7,484 nt of DNA, from assembly GCA_030635525.1 (NCBI GenBank), contig DAOVYR010000051.1, forward strand, positions 1-7,484, in the 5' to 3' direction. Under the pieces are notes generated by a model, which did no database searches, was not told the DNA's origin, and saw only the letters and a program-made list of their open reading frames with translations. Of the stretch, positions 5,001-7,484 are shown one piece after another. The DNA is from Candidatus Nanohalarchaeota archaeon (GTDB lineage: Archaea > EX4484-52 > B79-G9). A program made the position numbers and the translations under genes. Numbering within the stretch: the first letter of the stretch is position 1; each line of letters begins with the position of its first letter.

Positions 5001-7484
5001 TGTGTAGTTGTAGGTTGCTGTTGTTAAGTATGTTGTGATGTTTGTATTGCCTGCAAGGGTTAGCAGGGTTGTGTTTCGGTACAGTGTTGCTGTTGATTGG
5101 TTGTGGTTTATTGTGTATGTTGCGTTGACTGTTGCCGGGGTGTAGTATGTTTTGCCTGAGTCTGTGCTGTTTAAGAGGAGGGTTATGATGGTTTGGGCTT
5201 TGTTTATTGTGTATGTTGATGTTGGTGTTGTGTTTATGTTGCCTAATGTGTCGTTCATGTGCCAGCGGTAGTTGTAGGTGCCGGCGGGGAGGGATGTGAT
5301 GTTTGTTGTGTAGGTTGCGCTTGTGTTTGTTGTTGTGTGGTTTGTGTTGTTGAATTCCAGGAGGACTGTGTCGATTGTGGAGTATAAGTCTTCTGCTGTG
5401 ATGTTGAACTGGATTTGGAGGGTTGGGGTGTATGTTGCGCTTATTGGAGATGTAAGGTTGTTTGAGTAAACTGGTCCTGAATCGTCAAAAGTCCAGTATT
5501 GCTGCGTGGAGTTTTCGTTCCCAGCAGTGTCATTCATGTAGAGGATTACGTTATTTGCGCCGTAGGTTGAAATCATTTCTGTGCCGTTGGTGTTACAGGA
5601 TGGAAGGGTTGTGTTTCCTGCGCCGTTGAGATTGTACCAGCAGGTGTGCGGGTTTTGTTCGGTGTAGGTGAAGTTTAGCCGGGGGATGGTTGCGCAGGTT
5701 GTGTTTTCAGGTGTGGTAATAGAGATGATTGGTTTTGTTGCATCAACCATAAACTGCCTTACCTCGCTTGAAGCGCTTGCGTAAGTGTCTGATGCATTTA
5801 CTTTCCAGTACCATGTGTTGTCTGTCAATCCTGTTGTTGTGTATTGCTGGTTTTCGGTTGAGGACTGGTTGATATATGTGAAATCTGATGAGTTTGAGAT
5901 GTGGATTGTGTGGGTTAATTCATCATTGTCAAGATCTGTTGCGTTTGTCCATGTTAATGTTGGCTGGGTTGATGTGTTTGAATTATTCTGGTAGGTCAGG
6001 ATTGGCTGTGTCGGCGCTGTGTTTGCAACTGTGAAACTCCATGTATCTGTCTGGTTTTCGTTTCCGCTTGTGTCATTGAACCACCAGTACCAGCTTATGG
6101 TTTGTCCTCTTGTTGCTGTGATTGTTCTTGTTTCTGTGAGTTCAACTCCTGATGTCCATGACTCCGTGGTGTCGTTTGTCCATTGGCTTCCGTTGTTGAA
6201 GGAGAATATTTGTATATCTCCTTCTGTATCGTCGTTTAGGGTTGTGTTGAAGTAGACTGTTTGCTGTGTTTTTGTTGCGTCGGATGAATTGGTTTTGTTA
6301 TTTGCCCATGTTGGGTTTGTTTCATCGCCAGTGATTGTGATTATCACTTCATCTGTGTTTTCGTTTCCAGCAGAATCATTGAAGTGGATTGTGTAATTGT
6401 AGACTCCGATTGTTGTTGTGTTTACCCAGGCATTGATTGCAGTGTCGTTTGTCCATTGGGTTGACTGGTTCTGGGTTGTTGAGTTTCTTGTTATGTAATA
6501 GTAGCCTGCTCCGTGGTTGTCTGTTAGTGTCCAGTTTATTGTTGCTGTTGCGTTTTGTGAATACTGGGCGTTAGCTGGTGTGTCTGAGGCGGGGAGTGTT
6601 TCGTCTGATGTTGTCTCAACAGTTACTGTCCGGTTATTGTTCCCCAAATCGGAATTACTATTATTGTCATAACAAACAATATTCCAAATATAATTGTTGT
6701 CGCCTAAATTATTTATGACAAATGTGTTGTTTTGTGATTTTGAAACAGATGAGTTTGTCTGATTTAAAGCCCAACTATCGGTTGTGTTGGTATACAAACT
6801 GCAGTTGTCTATATCATTATAGGCTGTTACATTATAAACAAAAGTTATATTCCCGTCATTGTCTGTTGAAGTATTGCCGGGAGACAGTAAAGTTACAGAT
6901 GGGAGAGAGTCTAAATATGCATCAACAGCTAATGCAGAATTAATGCCCTCATTTTTAAGACTTGAGATTGTAAAAGTATTGTTATAAGTATTTACTTCGG
7001 GGGTTATTGCTGGAAGTCCAAATTCATCATACATTTCAACTCTTAATGCTCCTTGTGTTGAAGATACTTCAATAGAATCATAAAAAGTATTTGTTTGAAA
7101 ATATTCTATTAATCTATTCTGGTTATTGTAATACTTTGGTGTTACATAAACTGAGGGGAATGTGTAAAGAAAAGTATTATCATAATGGGTATGAAAATCC
7201 AATAATAAGTCAATTGGATGGTTGTCTAACCAGCCTGTTATTTCATCATAGACGTGTCCAACTTCATCTCCTTTAACAACATCATCCCACTCTCTATTAA
7301 TATCACTACCGTCTGTATCTACTCTTGTGTTTCCAGTATATACCCCATCAGGATTTAACATTGGAATGATCTTCCAGATATAATCGTTTCTTAATCTTTT
7401 GGAAGTTTCATTTGTTTCATTTACTAAAAATTCAATTAAACCTTGCACAACATGCCTGCCTGGTGTTTCTCCTGGATGTTGTCC
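2004..7484 (-). CDS. Giant membrane-anchored M14 zinc carboxypeptidase with Ig/Fn3-like stalk, 5' end cut by window edge
   Basis: The frame stays open to the right edge, giving 1826 residues (numbered from the edge) and ending in TAA. Residues 1-194 are most of an M14 metallocarboxypeptidase domain. Residues 196-1509 are about fourteen beta-sandwich domains of roughly 90-100 residues. Residues 1511-1610 are cysteine-rich. Residues 1623-1692 are predicted helical and charged. Residues 1700-1718 form a single membrane helix, and 1719-1826 are a charged helical tail. The expected topology is type I: peptidase and stalk outside, tail in the cytoplasm. A signal peptide would lie beyond the edge. 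A hand count gives about 108 N-x-S/T sequons, nearly all in the predicted outer part, consistent with heavy archaeal N-glycosylation. Substrate unknown; C-terminal trimming of surface or host peptides is an inference. A GTG at 7448 could be taken as the start but would discard the zinc-binding HPGE. Composition shifts sharply near 6610. The stop overlaps the nop5 TATA box. Confidence 0.9.
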   Translation of the reverse strand, partial: GQHPGETPGRHVVQGLIEFLVNETNETSKRLRNDYIWKIIPMLNPDGVYTGNTRVDTDGSDINREWDDVVKGDEVGHVYDEITGWLDNHPIDLLLDFHTHYDNTFLYTFPSVYVTPKYYNNQNRLIEYFQTNTFYDSIEVSSTQGALRVEMYDEFGLPAITPEVNTYNNTFTISSLKNEGINSALAVDAYLDSLPSVTLLSPGNTSTDNDGNITFVYNVTAYNDIDNCSLYTNTTDSWALNQTNSSVSKSQNNTFVINNLGDNNYIWNIVCYDNNSNSDLGNNNRTVTVETTSDETLPASDTPANAQYSQNATATINWTLTDNHGAGYYYITRNSTTQNQSTQWTNDTAINAWVNTTTIGVYNYTIHFNDSAGNENTDEVIITITGDETNPTWANNKTNSSDATKTQQTVYFNTTLNDDTEGDIQIFSFNNGSQWTNDTTESWTSGVELTETRTITATRGQTISWYWWFNDTSGNENQTDTWSFTVANTAPTQPILTYQNNSNTSTQPTLTWTNATDLDNDELTHTIHISNSSDFTYINQSSTENQQYTTTGLTDNTWYWKVNASDTYASASSEVRQFMVDATKPIISITTPENTTCATIPRLNFTYTEQNPHTCWYNLNGAGNTTLPSCNTNGTEMISTYGANNVILYMNDTAGNENSTQQYWTFDDSGPVYSNNLTSPISATYTPTLQIQFNITAEDLYSTIDTVLLEFNNTNHTTTNTSATYTTNITSLPAGTYNYRWHMNDTLGNINTTPTSTYTINKAQTIITLLLNSTDSGKTYYTPATVNATYTINHNQSTATLYRNTTLLTLAGNTNITTYLTTATYNYTINTSATQNYTQAAASHTATILEHPTPTITDWQNNITNNQQLSITINETQSIHFNITVDQNVDYTWYKNTTLISTTKNYTYTDAQPGAYNITAIINNTNGTDSKTWLLTVKDIPNINSVQESADPVSVGSVISIEANITDIDGDLQSKYAVIEGMWYEMQPNGENLYLANYTPTEEKLYTYYIYANDTIGLYANNTYTFTAQQGPTITNITVTPSSGNETTNFIISANATDYNAVDKVYAKFTQPSIFQIELTNQTLDIYNTTYSSTIPKTYIFYVWANDTLGATTSSSTYSFTINDTTAPIIHSIEITPTNKNETTIITINANITDFNISEAYANITGTIRTLAYNGTVYKNTTGAIPHAPGIYNITITAIDTSGNNATYTTNYTVNDTQAPQLNTLSVIPSLGSINTNFTITANITDNDAVNSSYANITKPDNTYDILLLTGSNPYTVNTTNTSLLGLYRVSIIANDSAGNTLYSAQYPLGTANFSIEDAGPVLDTISISAFETINITINISTDEESNYTFAYDAGFGWSYASYSSFRLNHTITLPEYNANTTVLYYINLTDSYGNAGRYPTTGIRNFTVKGLLEFNQSSIELNLTEKEAHQIQVELTNPSSIAINVTFNKTRSWTTVPTSLHLNPQEMTVINITLTPDDTSTGDWHVNETITAQGSPQSTFFINMTVFHKCGDGECDSSESCSNCASDCGQCSSGSPGGGGSSGGAPFRPIVHECENNSACLQIQVCENYECINLDCGYCEYAKDHECKKYTCCADEDCKDGWVCKDHKCMKPKDEPKTSVPDIKEDARRAISTARTFILQLRLNKDTSESESVLRKAQSAFAKENYGTAIEFAETAKALAETAPLREEEKQPDDETFNWHLALSILLLIAILAVLYVKRDVVRSFIGKYTSKPPQWHKLHELEDYLDLVWPIIINMKNEKYEAKLLEIEGMKDEAERMLKENSSLAGNQIQITINALIKLKKDVESGAKENNQFPTNPSNTAQQI
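2007..2330 (-). other. Cytoplasmic helical tail of the surface peptidase
   Basis: This stretch encodes residues 1719-1826, after the membrane helix. It begins with basic residues (KRDVVRSFIGKYTSK), as expected on the inner side. It then continues as charged, Leu/Ile-spaced sequence (HELEDYLDLVWPIIINMK, then KYEAKLLEIEGMKDEAERML) that looks like two or three amphipathic helices. It ends in a disordered Asn/Pro/Thr stretch. I recognise no catalytic or signalling domain. A tail of about 108 residues is longer than a simple anchor needs, so it may bind a cytoplasmic partner; that is inference. Confidence 0.6.
2331..2387 (-). other. Transmembrane helix of the surface peptidase
   Basis: Residues 1700-1718 read WHLALSILLLIAILAVLYV, a 19-residue hydrophobic stretch. 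An acidic stretch (REEEKQPDDETF) precedes it and a basic one (KRDVVR) follows. The charge pattern places the long N-terminal part outside and the tail inside. It is the only strongly hydrophobic segment in the visible protein. Confidence 0.85.
2655..2954 (-). other. Cysteine-rich membrane-proximal region
   Basis: These bases encode residues 1511-1610 with 18 cysteines. The first six lie in a CGDGEC...ESCSNCASDCGQC motif (1511-1532), a module that recurs in secreted archaeal and bacterial proteins. A flexible Gly/Ser linker follows (about 1533-1546). Twelve more cysteines then lie between 1555 and 1610 in short Cys-x(4-7)-Cys spacings with acidic and basic loops, such as CCADEDCKDGWVCKDHKC. 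The even number suggests a disulfide-stabilised module between stalk and membrane. The stalk itself has only five cysteines. I cannot name the second half's family. Confidence 0.7.
2958..6899 (-). repeat. Array of about 14 Ig/Fn3-like stalk domains
   Basis: Residues 196-1509 form successive beta-sandwich domains with approximate limits 196-292, 295-386, 387-488, 489-582, 583-667, 669-762, 763-848, 852-938, 939-1028, 1030-1122, 1124-1214, 1216-1319, 1319-1409 and 1411-1509. A signature near the end of most units, N-D-S/T-x-G-N or a relative, has its Asp at about 370, 471, 652, 745, 1014, 1107, 1200, 1296 and 1391. Spacing is 93-101, or about two or three times that where a unit lacks it. The fourth unit (WTNATDLDNDELTHTIHIS) looks fibronectin type III-like. 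The eighth resembles a PKD/Ig fold. The last (FNQSSIELNLTEKEA) differs and may be a NEW3/CARDB-like cap. Boundaries are by eye. The sequence is poor in charge and rich in Asn, Thr, Tyr and Ile, and serves as a rigid glycosylated stalk by inference. Confidence 0.75.
6903..7484 (-). other. M14 zinc carboxypeptidase catalytic domain, N-terminal part missing
   Basis: Residues 1-194 hold the expected M14 active-site set in order. HPGE (3-6) is the H-x-x-E zinc pair, in the form typical of the cytosolic-carboxypeptidase-like branch. MLNPDG (42-47) with GNTR (51-54) supplies the substrate-binding Arg54. GSDINREW (59-66) supplies the Asn63-Arg64 pair that holds the substrate carboxylate. LLLDFHTHYD (93-102) supplies the third zinc ligand, probably His98. 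The general-base Glu is probably Glu163 in ITPEVNTY. All key residues appear present, so activity is plausible. The HPGE lies three residues from the window edge, so only the segment before it is lost. Residue roles are assigned by analogy with known M14 enzymes. Confidence 0.88.

Noticed and set aside
2958..6899. Interspersed DNA repeats suggesting a CRISPR array or mobile element
   Set aside because: The repeats are spaced about 270-300 bases, are imperfect and stay in one reading frame. They reflect protein domain repetition. No inverted repeats or transposase are seen.
7446..7448. GTG as the start codon of the surface peptidase
   Set aside because: The frame stays open to the window edge, and the codons upstream of it encode the zinc-binding HPGE motif. 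The real start lies outside the window.

Overview
The window is archaeal, and everything readable in it lies on the minus strand. Two genes mark the domain of life: a fibrillarin (FlpA) gene, cut by the left edge, directly behind a Nop5/Nop56-58 family gene. This is the core protein pair of the archaeal box C/D RNA 2'-O-methylation machine. No bacterial-type gene or Shine-Dalgarno sequence is seen. The third gene encodes a huge Asn/Thr-rich, sequon-rich surface protein made of stacked beta-sandwich domains. That style is familiar from DPANN archaea (Woesearchaeota/Pacearchaeota-like lineages) and some Euryarchaeota. The lineage assignment is inference from style, not from a phylogenetic marker.

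Layout, in transcription order (right to left). From 7484 to 2004 an open frame enters from outside the window. It encodes most of a zinc carboxypeptidase (M14) domain, about fourteen Ig/Fn3-like stalk domains, a cysteine-rich cluster, a helical juxtamembrane segment, one membrane helix and a cytoplasmic helical tail. A good archaeal TATA box overlaps its stop codon and would start transcription a few bases before nop5. From 1976 to 513 lies nop5, with a full core and an unusually long Lys/Phe repeat tail. After an 18-base gap flpA begins at 494 and runs off the left edge at residue 164.

nop5 and flpA form one functional unit: the Nop5 N-terminal domain binds fibrillarin and its Nop domain binds the L7Ae-guide RNA complex. 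The large surface peptidase has no evident functional tie to them. It lies upstream on the same strand, and the TATA box over its stop suggests the RNA-modification genes have their own promoter.

Points most worth a second look: the fusion of an apparently catalytically intact M14 peptidase to a very long, glycosylation-prone stalk with a membrane anchor; a sharp base-composition and codon-use break near 6610 that falls on a domain boundary of that protein; and the FKKxDx hexapeptide tail on Nop5. I found no RNA gene, CRISPR array, insertion sequence or other mobile element. No gap between genes exceeds 30 bases.
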